Source: Skeletonema tropicum
Lineage: Eukaryota > Bacillariophyta > Thalassiosirophyceae > Thalassiosirales > Thalassiosiraceae
Length of the DNA: 64,000 nucleotides
Assembly (NCBI GenBank): GCA_037178625.1
Contig: CM074146.1
Span: 1,674,001 to 1,738,000 of the forward strand
Reading direction: 5' to 3'
A model generated the notes under the pieces. The model was given only the letters and a program-made list of their open reading frames with translations, had not been told where the DNA came from and did no database searches. How positions within the stretch are numbered: position 1 is the stretch's first letter; the number at the start of each line of letters is the position of its first letter. This document shows, piece by piece, positions 30,806-40,970 of this stretch. Position numbers and translations under genes: made by a program.

Positions 30806-31741
30806 ATGGTAACGAGAAAGAAGGCCGCTGGCAAAGCGAGGAAGGCAGCCAAGGCCAGGGAGGCGGAGTTGACAGCTGGAAAATTAGGGAACCTAAATTT
30901 GGCGAAAGCGATGGAGAGGAATGATCAGACTGCAACGAATGGGCTAGAAGGGCAATTGCATGCAGATCAAGTGACTTCGGAGCAAAAATATGGCAATGCT
31001 GCAACGATTGCTCCACGCGCAGAGGAGGCATTGACAATTACTGTTGAAGATGGAACTGTGGGCAAACCTGCATTAACATCATGCCTGCATGGTGCAGATC
31101 ATCTTTTTTGTAAAGAAGGCATTTCCTATCAATTCGTGCGGGCATTTGCGGAATCATTTTATGAAGCCACAAGAGATCGCGGACGCCCATTTGTGCTTAT
31201 GCATTGCCTTGAAGACGCTACAAATGCCACGCTAGATGAATTTGCCGATGTGTGGAATGACTCTACCAAGATAGAAATGGCGATATCAAGCTTATTGGCT
31301 GGGGGAACACATGCTATTCTGAAGGGTGACGGTTACGATTGCGCTCGTGAATTCGCTACTTTCGCCAGGTACTTGGAGGAATACATCGCAATGAAGTTGA
31401 AGCAAACTCAAGCTGTACACAACATGGCAAAGCTAAATGAAACGTGGCAAGCCGATCTGCATACACTAGTGAAATTCTTCCGGCACCGCATCCCCTGCTC
31501 ATGCTTGGATGAGAAGTATGAAGAGGTGAAAGATGTAGCAAAGATGGGTTTCTGCTTCTATCAATATTGCACTCTTCCTGAAGGAAGAGTTGAACGCAGC
31601 AAAACAATGTATTGCGGTCGATGCCGATTTTTAACGTATTGTTCGAGAGAATGCCAATTTTCCGATTGGTCCAGGCATAGGCCGTATTGTGACTCGAAAG
31701 CTGAGATAATTGCAGAGTTTGAAGCCAAGAAACAATCATGA
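30806..31741 (+). CDS. MYND-type zinc-finger protein M8
   Basis: This copy has 311 aa. The second codon pair differs (M-V-T-R-K-K), and the basic tail carries an extra E-L-T-A-G-K-L-G-N-L-N-L-A-K insert near residues 19-35. C-L-H-G-A-D-H, V-W-N-D-S-T-K, the consensus core FFRHRIPCSCLDEKYEEVK and a complete finger follow. In the finger the first Cys pair is C-F-Y-Q-Y-C, and Ser of the usual Y-C-S-R-C is Gly. The C-terminus ends E-A-K-K-Q-S, like M1 of the other subfamily. Confidence 0.88.
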   Translation: MVTRKKAAGKARKAAKAREAELTAGKLGNLNLAKAMERNDQTATNGLEGQLHADQVTSEQKYGNAATIAPRAEEALTITVEDGTVGKPALTSCLHGADHLFCKEGISYQFVRAFAESFYEATRDRGRPFVLMHCLEDATNATLDEFADVWNDSTKIEMAISSLLAGGTHAILKGDGYDCAREFATFARYLEEYIAMKLKQTQAVHNMAKLNETWQADLHTLVKFFRHRIPCSCLDEKYEEVKDVAKMGFCFYQYCTLPEGRVERSKTMYCGRCRFLTYCSRECQFSDWSRHRPYCDSKAEIIAEFEAKKQS

Positions 31742-32430
<689 letters not shown>

Positions 32431-32619
32431 ATAGTATATAGGTTGGGCTTTAGGTTATTTCTGTGCTACGGTAAACTACGTATCACTGGTATTGTAAACA
32501 AGAAAAGTATCTGTAGATGGCTGGAAGCTGGAAGAGCCTAGCTACATACTTACATAAAATACTTGTATTTGTACATAAAAGACACCAAGCGATTTAAAAT
32601 TTTGGTCGTCATTTTTCTT

Positions 32620-32725
32620 CGTGTCGTTGATTGCTGAGCTGAGAGTCGGAGAGCAAAGGTCAACATGCAGGTCAGCTATTAATTGTTGAATTGAGGTGTC
32701 AGGAGCTCCATAATATCTCTCGGTA
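32620..32725 (+). promoter_or_regulatory. Conserved leader of M10
   Basis: It contains GAGTCGGAGAGCAAA and CATGCAGGTCAGCTATT in the same order and spacing as before M6-M8, ending at the ATG at 32726. Confidence 0.5.
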
Positions 32726-33586
32726 ATGGTATCGAGGAAGAAGGCCGCAGGCAAAGCGAGGAAGGCAGCCAAAGCCAAGGCTAGACAGGAGGAGGAGTCG
32801 AAAGCAGATGAGAGGAATGATCAGGCTTCTTCAACGAATGGACTAGAAGAGCAACTGCATGCAGATCAAGTGAGTTCCGAACAAATGCGTACAATGCCTT
32901 TGTTTACTTTTTCATTGGAACGAACATCATGCCAGCATGGTGCCCATCCTGTTGCTTTTGAAGGCATTTCCTTTCAATTCGGGCAGGCATTTGCAGGAGA
33001 ACTTCATGACGCTACTGAGGTCTGCGACCATCATCTTTTGATTTCACATTGCCTTGTAGATGCTATGAATGCCACCAAGACAAATGCAGCCTTTGAAGGG
33101 GTTTGGAATGACTCTGCTAAGTTGAAGATAGCGATGTCATGCTTTTTGGGTTTGGGAACGCATGCCATTCTGGAGGGTAATTACGATTATGCCCGAGTGA
33201 ATGCTACTCTTGCCCGGTATTTGGAGCAATACATGGCAGCTATATCGAATGAAACTCCAGCAATACTTCCAAACCACACTCCAAAAATAGATGAAACATA
33301 CCATGCCGACATGCACACACTGGTCAAATTCTTCCGGCACCGCATCCCTTGTTCATGTTTGGACGAGAAATACGAAGAAGTGAAGTCTATCACTAAGATG
33401 GGGTTTTGTTACAATGTAGAGTGCACTCTCCCTGATGGACGAGTAGAACGCAACAAAACAATGTATTGCAGTCGATGCCGAAATGAGACTTATTGTTCTC
33501 GTGAATGTCAAATTGCCTGCTGGAAAGCGCACAAGCCTGATTGTGACTTCGTCTCTGATAAAATCACAGAATTTGAGGCAAAATAG
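32726..33586 (+). CDS. MYND-type zinc-finger protein M10
   Basis: This 286-aa copy is closest to M6 in the region after the linker (H-P-V-A-F-E-G-I-S-F-Q-F-G, then C-D-H-H-L-L-I-S-H-C). The linker is shorter because the T-D-E-D-G-T-V-G-K-P segment is missing. The core is consensus. The finger is C-Y-N-V-E-C ... C-S-R-C ... Y-C-S-R-E-C ... H-K-P-D-C. It stops at TAG where M6 has lost its stop. Confidence 0.88.
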   Translation: MVSRKKAAGKARKAAKAKARQEEESKADERNDQASSTNGLEEQLHADQVSSEQMRTMPLFTFSLERTSCQHGAHPVAFEGISFQFGQAFAGELHDATEVCDHHLLISHCLVDAMNATKTNAAFEGVWNDSAKLKIAMSCFLGLGTHAILEGNYDYARVNATLARYLEQYMAAISNETPAILPNHTPKIDETYHADMHTLVKFFRHRIPCSCLDEKYEEVKSITKMGFCYNVECTLPDGRVERNKTMYCSRCRNETYCSRECQIACWKAHKPDCDFVSDKITEFEAK

Positions 33587-33682
33587 CAGACTGCAGAGCA
33601 TTGAGAGTTATCTCCCATACAAATACAATGAAATCTTCCCCCTCTCTAGACAGTACTCAGTTATGTAATTGCATAATTCTAT

Positions 33683-33737
<55 letters not shown>

Positions 33738-33740
33738 GAA
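33587..33740. repeat. (CT)n microsatellite (33685-33736) in the M10 3' flank
   Basis: About 26 CT units stand at the site where the paralogous flanks of M6, M7 and M8 read TTACTCTCT(T)TAGACATT or TTACTCTCTAGACATT. The tract therefore grew from a 2-3 unit seed in a single paralogue. Confidence 0.85.
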
Positions 33741-34426
33741 TTCGCCTACTCCCTACGCTACTCCCTACGCTATGGCCTTCTTATCATGTAGCGGGCGAGC
33801 ATGGATAGATTAGAGATAGATAGATCGATATTGTAGAGACTAATCTCTACCCTCTCTCGACGCCAGTTCAGTAGAGAAAGGAGAACCTAAACCTGGAGGG
33901 ACTCAGGTTGGTTCCGAAGATGCCTGTGGGGCCTGCTGGGTACGAATTTGTCGACGGATGTGGATAGCGAACGCCTTGGTGCAGGCAAGACCGAATTGTT
34001 GGAGGAAGTAGATCTTGAGGGGGGGGGGTGCTGTGTAGGAGTGACCGTAGAATTTCTGGTGGGCTGGTTTGGATGAGAACCACGATCCACGATGAGTTTG
34101 TGAGAGGGAGGATGACGTGTGGGACCGAGCTTTGGAGGGAGTTGAGGTACTCATCGGGAGACTTGACCCGCACGAGCAGGTCTTTCCCGTCTTTCCTTCC
34201 CCTCGGCTCCCGCGCATCGCTCTCGTAGTTAGGATCAGACGTTGGACGGAAGACGAAGAGGCTGACAGAGCACCCATTGTTCATCGGAGCTCTGAGCAAT
34301 CCTCTCTTGTTTTTTGCAGCTTGAGGCAATTGGTGGTAGGAGAGTGGTGGAATGCTCACAAGCTACACAACATCTGAAATAGTGGTTGGAAAGATAGATG
34401 TACATATGTCGAGGGCTAGCTTCTTT
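33741..34426. other. Non-array sequence between M10 and M11
   Basis: About 500 bases (33860-34360) differ in composition from the array spacers (more GC, with a run of nine G at 34020). On the minus strand they give open stretches in two frames (for example D-L-L-V-R-V-K-S-P-D-E-Y and K-F-Y-G-H-S-Y-T-A-P-P). This may be a decayed gene or retroelement fragment; I cannot assign it. Confidence 0.3.
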
Positions 34427-34442
34427 ATCATACCTGTATGAT
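34427..34442. promoter_or_regulatory. Conserved palindrome upstream of M11
   Basis: ATCATACCTGTATGAT, with 7-bp arms around CT, preceded by a T-rich CTTTATC, lies about 100 bases before the ATG. The same element precedes M12, M13, M14 and M16 at a similar distance. Confidence 0.55.
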
Positions 34443-34544
34443 CATTTGTACATAGAGTCTTTCTTCAAGCCAAGGCTCTCTTTTTTGTTTCATTTTGTGG
34501 GATGGGAGAGATCACACCATAAGGCGTAATCTTCATGTCGGGCA

Positions 34545-35375
34545 ATGGTATCGAGAAAGAAGGCCGCAGGCAAAGCTAGGAAGGCAGCCAAAGCCAAGGC
34601 TATGGAGGCGGCGGAAGAAGAGAAGGGGAATAAAAATCAGGTGAATGATGAATTGGAAGAACAGTCAGAGCAATCGCGTTCGGCTGCAAGTGCAAATCGG
34701 TATCGTACTGCACGGCCAACAATATCATGCCGTCATGGTGCTGTTGTTTCTTCGGACAGCATTATCTATGCATTTGTGACTACATATGACAGATCATTTT
34801 GTGAAGCTATGAGAGACGGCGACCGTTCACTTCCAGAATGCCTCAAAGTAGCGAGATTTGCAACTGTGGTTGAATTTGCCGAGGTGTGGAATGACTCTGC
34901 CAAGATGAAATTTGCGGTGTCATGCTGTTTGAGTATGGGAACGCATGCTACTCTGGTAGGTTATTATGAGAATGCACGGAAGAATGCTGCTCTTGCTAGG
35001 TATTTTGAGCAATACATTGCAGTAGAGTTGAATCAAACTCAAGCTGTATACAACATGGCAAAGCTAAATGAAACATGGCAAGCCGATCTGCACACACTCG
35101 TAAAATTCTTCCGGCACCGCATCCCCTGCACTTGCTTGGATAAGAAATACGAAGAAGTGAAGTCCATCACCAAAATGGGCCTCTGCTTCAACCTGCAGTG
35201 CACTCTTCCTAGAAGAATGACTGCACGCAGCGAAACAAAGTATTGCAGTCGATGCCGATGTGTAACCTATTGCTCCCGTGAATGCCAAAGAGTCGATTGG
35301 AAAACGCACAGATTACATTGTGACGAATGCGTTGCAGTAAGGACTATGTTTGAACCCAAACTGCAGAGTGTGTAA
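34545..35375 (+). CDS. MYND-type zinc-finger protein M11
   Basis: This 276-aa copy has a short linker and C-R-H-G near residue 63. It carries an unusual segment V-V-S-S-D-S-I-I-Y-A-F-V and V-W-N-D-S-A-K-M-K-F. The core reads FFRHRIPCTCLDKKYEEVK (Ser to Thr, Glu to Lys). The finger keeps all ligands but has T-K-Y-C in place of T-M-Y-C. The C-terminus is longer than in M12-M16 (C-V-A-V-R-T-M-F-E-P-K-L-Q-S-V). The pseudogene M9 is a partial duplicate of this gene. Confidence 0.88.
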   Translation: MVSRKKAAGKARKAAKAKAMEAAEEEKGNKNQVNDELEEQSEQSRSAASANRYRTARPTISCRHGAVVSSDSIIYAFVTTYDRSFCEAMRDGDRSLPECLKVARFATVVEFAEVWNDSAKMKFAVSCCLSMGTHATLVGYYENARKNAALARYFEQYIAVELNQTQAVYNMAKLNETWQADLHTLVKFFRHRIPCTCLDKKYEEVKSITKMGLCFNLQCTLPRRMTARSETKYCSRCRCVTYCSRECQRVDWKTHRLHCDECVAVRTMFEPKLQSV

Positions 35376-36037
35376 GCATCGATATCGAACGTACATCACT
35401 TACTACTCTCCCCTTCCCAGGCAAGCTCAGACGGACTTCTATGTACTTCTATCATTCTTCACGTATCTGGACACACAATGGAACAAGATGCGAATATAAA
35501 TAATTTACTTTAGAGAAACATTCTGATTACGTACATCAGACTATTTCGAAAGCTGGGGCCATGCTTGTCATTGACCGTATCCATCATAAGACTAGAACTA
35601 GAATGTTCTTGTATCTTTCTGCACGATGACATTGGACCAAAGTATACAGGCCATGGAGTCTACGTGAACATTGATATCAAAGACATTGCCAATATTAATG
35701 TGAGGTGTCATCACTATTCGCATAAAATATGTGGAAAACAAGAGCAAGCTCCTGTCCTGCCTTTAGAACTGTTAGCAGCGTACACGTGAGTAGATGATGA
35801 CGACGATGACGATGATACAGAAATACTTGAATCATTATCTTTTCATCTCCTATCTAATCTATCAATGGCATCGATTAGAAGAGAGAGAAATACTTGAATC
35901 ATTATCTTTTCATCTCCTATCTAATCTATCAATGGCATCGATTAGAAGAGAGAAGAGAGGGATACGAAAGAACTACAATTTCTGTTACCTACACAAGAAG
36001 AATCGTTGGAATATGTATGTAGAGAACTAGCTTATTT
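35376..36037. other. Array spacer with 67-bp tandem duplication
   Basis: No gene is present. Positions 35820-35886 and 35887-35953 are two near-perfect copies of a 67-base unit beginning GAAATACTTGAATCATTATC. A single copy of similar sequence occurs in the next spacer (about 37305-37375). The TTGACCGTATC motif of the other spacers is near 35572. Confidence 0.7.
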
Positions 36038-36053
36038 ATCATACCTGTATGAG
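36038..36053. promoter_or_regulatory. Conserved palindrome upstream of M12
   Basis: ATCATACCTGTATGAG has one mismatch in the right arm, follows CTTATTT and is about 90 bases before the ATG at 36142. Confidence 0.5.
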
Positions 36054-36141
36054 AAGAAGTACGTAAAGCTTTTCCATCAATCATTTTCATCTTTCAGGAT
36101 TTTTCGTTTGGAGATGCACCATAATTTCTTCGGTCGTGGCA

Positions 36142-36942
36142 ATGGTATCGAGGAAGAAGGCCGCCGGCAAAGCAAGGAAGGCGGCCAAAGCCAAGGCTAG
36201 GGAAGAGGCGAAAGAAGAAGAGAGGAATATTCTTCAGGTGAATGATGAACTCGAGCAATCGTTAGCGGCGCAAGCAAGTCCGTATCGTACTGCGCCGGCG
36301 CCGATTATTCAACCAACATCATGCCAGCATGGCGTCCATCCTCTTTATGAAGGCGTTCCCTATCAATTTGTGCATGCATTCACACAATCATGTTATGAAG
36401 CTGCAGGTGACGGCGACCGTCTGCTTTCGCGTTGCCTTGTAGATGGTATGAATAATACCAAGGCAAAGGCAGACGTTGCCGAGGTGTGGAATGATTCTGC
36501 CAAGATGAAAATGGCGATATCAATTTTTTTGGCTTTAGGAACGCAACATATTCTACATGGTGATTATGATAATGCCAAGATGACTGCTATTTTTGCCAGG
36601 TATCTCGAGCAACATGTAGCAGCAAACTTACACAATACCCAAACATTTATTTGTTGGCCGAAAGTGGAAGAAATATCCCAAGCCGACATGCACACACTGG
36701 TCAAATTCTACCGGCACCGCATTCCCTGCTCTTGCTTGGATGAGAAATATGAAGAAGTGAAGGGTATAACAAAGATGGGCATGTGCTTTAACCCTCAGTG
36801 TACTCTTCCTAATCGAATGACGGAACGCAGCAAAACTATGTATTGCAGTCGATGCCGATGTGCAACATATTGTTCTCGTGCATGCCAAGTATTTGATTGG
36901 ACAAACCACAAGACTTGTTGCGATATATACGCTGATAAGTAG
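36142..36942 (+). CDS. MYND-type zinc-finger protein M12
   Basis: The ATG is in GGCAATGGTATCG, the same context as M13-M16, giving 266 aa. The linker contains an A-P-A-P-I-I-Q-P-T stretch and C-Q-H-G-V-H-P-L-Y-E-G-V-P, diagnostic of the M12-M16 group. The core has Tyr for the second Phe (K-F-Y-R-H-R). The finger is C-F-N-P-Q-C ... C-S-R-C ... Y-C-S-R-A-C ... H-K-T-C-C, ending Y-A-D-K. Confidence 0.88.
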   Translation: MVSRKKAAGKARKAAKAKAREEAKEEERNILQVNDELEQSLAAQASPYRTAPAPIIQPTSCQHGVHPLYEGVPYQFVHAFTQSCYEAAGDGDRLLSRCLVDGMNNTKAKADVAEVWNDSAKMKMAISIFLALGTQHILHGDYDNAKMTAIFARYLEQHVAANLHNTQTFICWPKVEEISQADMHTLVKFYRHRIPCSCLDEKYEEVKGITKMGMCFNPQCTLPNRMTERSKTMYCSRCRCATYCSRACQVFDWTNHKTCCDIYADK

Positions 36943-37463
36943 TCTATTTCTCATTCTCGTCTCTCTTCTTCTCAGGCGAGCTCAGGCGGTCTTCTATCGG
37001 CTTCTATCATTTATCTGGATACACAATGGAACACGATAAAAATGTAATATTACTCTAGTGAGATTCGGATAACATAACGTCTACTTGCTATTTTTTATCT
37101 GTCTCAACATTTCGAGAGTGTAGAGGCTGTGCTTGATCATAGACCCAGGCCATGGATAGAAAACATTGACATTATTAATGTGAGGTGTCATCACTATTCG
37201 CATAAAATATGTGGAAAACAAGAGCAAGACTCCTATCCTGCCTTTGCGACTTCAAGAACTGTTATATAGCAGCTTACACGTAAGTAGATGATGACGATGA
37301 TACAGAAATACTTGAATCATTATCTTTTTATCTCCTATCTAATCTATCAATGGCATCGATTGGAAGCATGAGATGGGATAGGATGGGATACTGACAAGAA
37401 CTACACATACAAGAAGAATCGTTGGAATATGATAGTATGTAGTGAGTAGTGAGCTGCTTATTT
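36943..37463. other. Array spacer M12-M13
   Basis: No gene is present. The spacer is paralogous to the M11-M12 spacer (GTGAGGTGTCATCACTATTCGC occurs in both, near 35700 and 37180). Confidence 0.6.
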
Positions 37464-37479
37464 ACCATACCTGTATGAT
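37464..37479. promoter_or_regulatory. Conserved palindrome upstream of M13
   Basis: ACCATACCTGTATGAT has one mismatch in the left arm and is about 83 bases before the ATG at 37562. Confidence 0.5.
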
Positions 37480-37561
37480 AAAGAGTACGTAAAACTTTTC
37501 CGTCATTTTCATCATGATTATTTTTCTTGTGAGGTGCACCATAATATCTTCGGTCGTGGCA

Positions 37562-38371
37562 ATGGTATCGAGGAAGAAGGCCGCCGGCAAAGCACGGAAG
37601 GCTGCCAAAGCCAAGGCTAGGGAAGCGGCGGAAGAAGAAGAGAGGAATAATCGTCAGGTGAATGATGAACTGGAAGAGCACACAGAGCAATTGCCTTTGG
37701 ATGCAAGTGCGCCTAGAAATGCGCCGGTGCCGGCGCCGCCTCTTCAGCCTATACCATGCCAGCATAGTGTCCATCCTCTTTATGAGGGCATTCCCTCTAA
37801 ATTCGTGACAATATTTCAAGACTCATTTTATGAAGCTGCAGGAGACGGCGACCGTGCGATTCTTTCTTGCCTTCTAGATGCAATGAATGATACCGAGACA
37901 CACTTTGCCGAGGTGTGGAATGATTCTGCCAAGATGAAAATGGCGATATCAAGCTTATTGGGTAGGGGAACGCAACACATTCTGAAAGGTTATTATGATA
38001 ATGCCCGTGATGATGCTACTCTTGCAAGGTATTTGGAGGAATGGGCAGCAGTTAGCTTGTACAAGACCCAAACAAATATTAGTTCGCCGAAATTGAATGA
38101 AATATACCATGCCGACATGCACACACTGGTCAAATTCTTCCGGCACCGCATTCCCTGCTCTTGCTTGGATGAGAAATATGAAGAAGTGAAGGGTATAACA
38201 AAGATAGGGGTTTGCTACAACGAGATGTGCACTCTTCCTAATAGAATGACGGAACGCAGCAAAACAATGTATTGCAGTCGTTGCCGAAATGTAACGTACT
38301 GTTCTCGTGCATGTCAAGTATTTGATTGGACAAACCACAAGACTTATTGCGATATGTACGCTGATAAGTAG
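37562..38371 (+). CDS. MYND-type zinc-finger protein M13
   Basis: I prefer the ATG at 37562 (269 aa) over an in-frame ATG at 37514, because the family start M-V-S-R-K-K is conserved and the 37514 extension reads through leader sequence. The linker has the proline run A-P-V-P-A-P-P-L-Q-P-I-P before C-Q-H-S (Ser for Gly). The core is consensus. The finger is C-Y-N-E-M-C ... Y-C-S-R-A-C ... H-K-T-Y-C, ending Y-A-D-K. Confidence 0.88.
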   Translation: MVSRKKAAGKARKAAKAKAREAAEEEERNNRQVNDELEEHTEQLPLDASAPRNAPVPAPPLQPIPCQHSVHPLYEGIPSKFVTIFQDSFYEAAGDGDRAILSCLLDAMNDTETHFAEVWNDSAKMKMAISSLLGRGTQHILKGYYDNARDDATLARYLEEWAAVSLYKTQTNISSPKLNEIYHADMHTLVKFFRHRIPCSCLDEKYEEVKGITKIGVCYNEMCTLPNRMTERSKTMYCSRCRNVTYCSRACQVFDWTNHKTYCDMYADK

Positions 38372-38970
38372 TCTCCATCTCATACTCTCCTCTCCCCAGA
38401 CAAGCGCAGTCGACTTCTATCGGCTTCTATCATCCTTATCTGGATACACAGTGGAACACGATAAAAACGTAATATTACTCTAGAGATTCGGATAAAATAA
38501 AGTCTTCGTGCTACTTATCTGTCTCAACATTTCGAGAGTTGAGGCTATGCTTGATCATAGACCGTATCGCCACAATCAGACTTTGACGCTCTGGAATCGT
38601 TGTAACAATGACTTGGGTGTCGAGACGGACAACATGTCAAGGCCATGAGAAATCATCGACAATAATTCGAGGAGGTCTACTTGAACATTGATGTCAAAGA
38701 ATATGTGAAAACTGTTCGCTTGCTGTTGTAATATAATCTACACAAATGAGGCCGATGATCATGCTGCAACAAACAACGAAATAATATATGCATCAACTGT
38801 ATCTTCGCAAAAGGCTTCATCCAGCTCCATCCATCAACCAATCATACAGCCTTTAGTGTTTCATTTCATCATTTCCTCCATCTGCAGTGGTGCAGCATTG
38901 GGTAAGCACTAGCTAGGAGAACTACACAAGAAGAATCGTTGGAATGTGTATGTAGAGAACTAGCTTATTT
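38372..38970. other. Array spacer M13-M14 containing a copy of the HSF gene 3' end
   Basis: Positions 38530-38845 resemble the spacer right of M16. Positions 38846-38912 match the last coding codons and stop region of the HSF gene at 43830-43880 (TTTCATCATTTCCTCCAT and GGTAAGCACTA shared), with an internal deletion of about 12 bases. The duplicated block thus carried part of the HSF gene. Confidence 0.75.
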
Positions 38971-38986
38971 ATCATACCCGTATGAT
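38971..38986. promoter_or_regulatory. Conserved palindrome upstream of M14
   Basis: ATCATACCCGTATGAT has intact 7-bp arms and a changed centre (CC), is preceded by GCTTATTT, and is about 78 bases before the ATG at 39064. Confidence 0.55.
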
Positions 38987-39063
38987 AAAGAGTACGTAAA
39001 ACTTTTCCATCATTTTCATTTGTGAGATGCACCATGCCATACTTAATATCTTCGGTCGTGGCA

Positions 39064-39879
39064 ATGGTATCGAGGAAGAAGGCCGCCGGCAAAGCACGGA
39101 AGGCTGCCAAAGCCAAGGCTAGGGAAGCGGCGGAAGAAGAAGAGAGGAATAATCGTCAGGTGAATGATGAACTGGAAGAGCACACAGAGCAATTGCCTTT
39201 GGATGCAAGTGCGCCTAGAAATGCGCCGGTGCCGGCGCCGCCTCTTCAGCCAATACCATGCCAGCACAGTGTCCATCCTCTTTATGAAGGCGTTCCCTAT
39301 CAATTCGTGACAACATTTACAGAATCATTTTTTGAAGCTTCAGGTGAATGCGGCCGCCCGATTCTTTCTTGCCTTGTAGACGCTACGAATAATACCAAGG
39401 CAAAGGCAGACGTTGCCGAGGTGTGGTCTGATTCTGCCAAGATGAAAATGGCGATATCAAGCTTATTGGGTATAGGAACGCAACACATTCTAAAAGGTGC
39501 TGATGATCGTGCCAAGACGGCTGCTATTTTCGCTAGGTACTTGGAGCAATGGGCAGCAGTTAGCTTGCACAAGACCCAAACATTTATTAGTTGGCCGAAA
39601 GTAGAAGAAATATCCCAAGCCGACATGCACACACTCGTCAAATTCTTCCGGCACCGCATTCCCTGCTCATGTTTGGATGAGAAATATGAAGAAGTGAAGT
39701 CCATCACAAAGATGGGTGTTTGTTACAATCCGCAATGCACTCTTCCTAATCGAATGACGGAACGCAGCAAAACAATGTACTGTAGTCGATGCCGACTTGT
39801 AACGTATTGTTCTCGTGAATGTCAATTAGCTGATTTCACGAACCACAAGGCTCATTGTGATATATACGCTGATAAGTAA
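39064..39879 (+). CDS. MYND-type zinc-finger protein M14
   Basis: The protein has 271 aa from the family ATG. Its first 85 codons are nearly the same as M13 at the DNA level. After that, the region E-S-F-F-E-A-S-G-E-C-G-R-P-I resembles M15, so the gene looks mosaic. V-W-S-D-S-A-K replaces V-W-N-D-S. The core is consensus, and the finger is C-Y-N-P-Q-C ... Y-C-S-R-E-C ... H-K-A-H-C. Confidence 0.88.
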   Translation: MVSRKKAAGKARKAAKAKAREAAEEEERNNRQVNDELEEHTEQLPLDASAPRNAPVPAPPLQPIPCQHSVHPLYEGVPYQFVTTFTESFFEASGECGRPILSCLVDATNNTKAKADVAEVWSDSAKMKMAISSLLGIGTQHILKGADDRAKTAAIFARYLEQWAAVSLHKTQTFISWPKVEEISQADMHTLVKFFRHRIPCSCLDEKYEEVKSITKMGVCYNPQCTLPNRMTERSKTMYCSRCRLVTYCSRECQLADFTNHKAHCDIYADK

Positions 39880-40970
39880 TCTTCGTCTCATTTTCGTACT
39901 CTCCTCTTCCCGGAGAAGCGCAGGCGGTCTTCTATCGGCTTCTATCATGCTTTGCATATCTGGATAGAAAATGGCACACGATCAAAATGTAATGTAATCT
40001 TACTCTAGAGATTCGGATAACATAAAGTCTACTTGCTATTTTTTATCTGTCTCAACATTTCGATAGTTGAGGCTATGCTTGACCATTGACCGTATCGCCA
40101 CAATCAGACTTTGACGCTCTGGAATCGTTGTAACAATGACTTGGGCGTCGAGACAACATGTCAAGGCCATGAGAAATCATCGACAATAATTCAAGGAGGT
40201 ATCCTACGTGAACCATGATATCAAATATTTGCTTGCTTAATAATCTACGCAAATAAGCCCGACGATCGTGCAACAAATAACGAAATAATATATGCATCAA
40301 TACACGATGACATTGGAACAAAGCACCCAGGCCAAAGCCATAGAAAATATCGACAATAATATGAGGTGCAATCACTACACTGGCACAAAGATTATGTGGG
40401 AAGAGTTCGTTTAGCCTGACGACCATGCAACAAAAGCGAGACTTTACTCTTCTGTGACTTCAAGAATTATTGATAGCTTACACGTATGTAGATGATGATG
40501 ATGACGATTATACAGAAATACTTTAATTATTATCTTTATCTTCTATCTAATCTATCAATAACGTCGATTCAAAGCAGGGAGATCGGGATACTGACAAGAA
40601 CTACAGCAGAAGAATCTCTCTGAGGAGAGAGAGAGGGTGGAATGAATGAAAGAAGTATATATGTAAGTGAGAGTAGCTTATTTATCATACTTTCACTCGT
40701 ATTAGTATCATTCTACATAAATAGCGTTTTCATACAGCTTTTTTCTTTCATTCCCCTCTCCCCCACCCCTGCGGTGGCAGAGGTTGAGTGAGGACTCTCA
40801 CTCTCACCTGTCGAGAGGCAGTTGAGAGTAGGAGGGAGGAGGAACATACCATCACCTAGCACAGCTGAATACCATCCTAAACTAATCACTTATTTACCTT
40901 TTTTTTCTTTCATTTTGTGAGGTCGTTTGTTCCCGTGGTGAGGTGCACCTTAATATCTTCGGCCGTGGCA
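39880..40970. other. Long array spacer M14-M15
   Basis: No gene is present. The first 400 bases are spacer of the M13-M14 type but without the HSF tail. At 40684-40710 the palindrome found before the neighbouring genes is degenerate (ATCATAC, then GTATTAG after a longer gap). An additional 200 bases (40735-40920) are not shared with other spacers, so the M15 promoter differs. Confidence 0.6.

Noticed and set aside
37514..37561. Upstream in-frame starts of M13, M14 and M15
   Set aside because: The extensions translate the conserved leader; M14 and M15 reach theirs through non-ATG codons, and all copies share the downstream M-V-S-R-K-K start.
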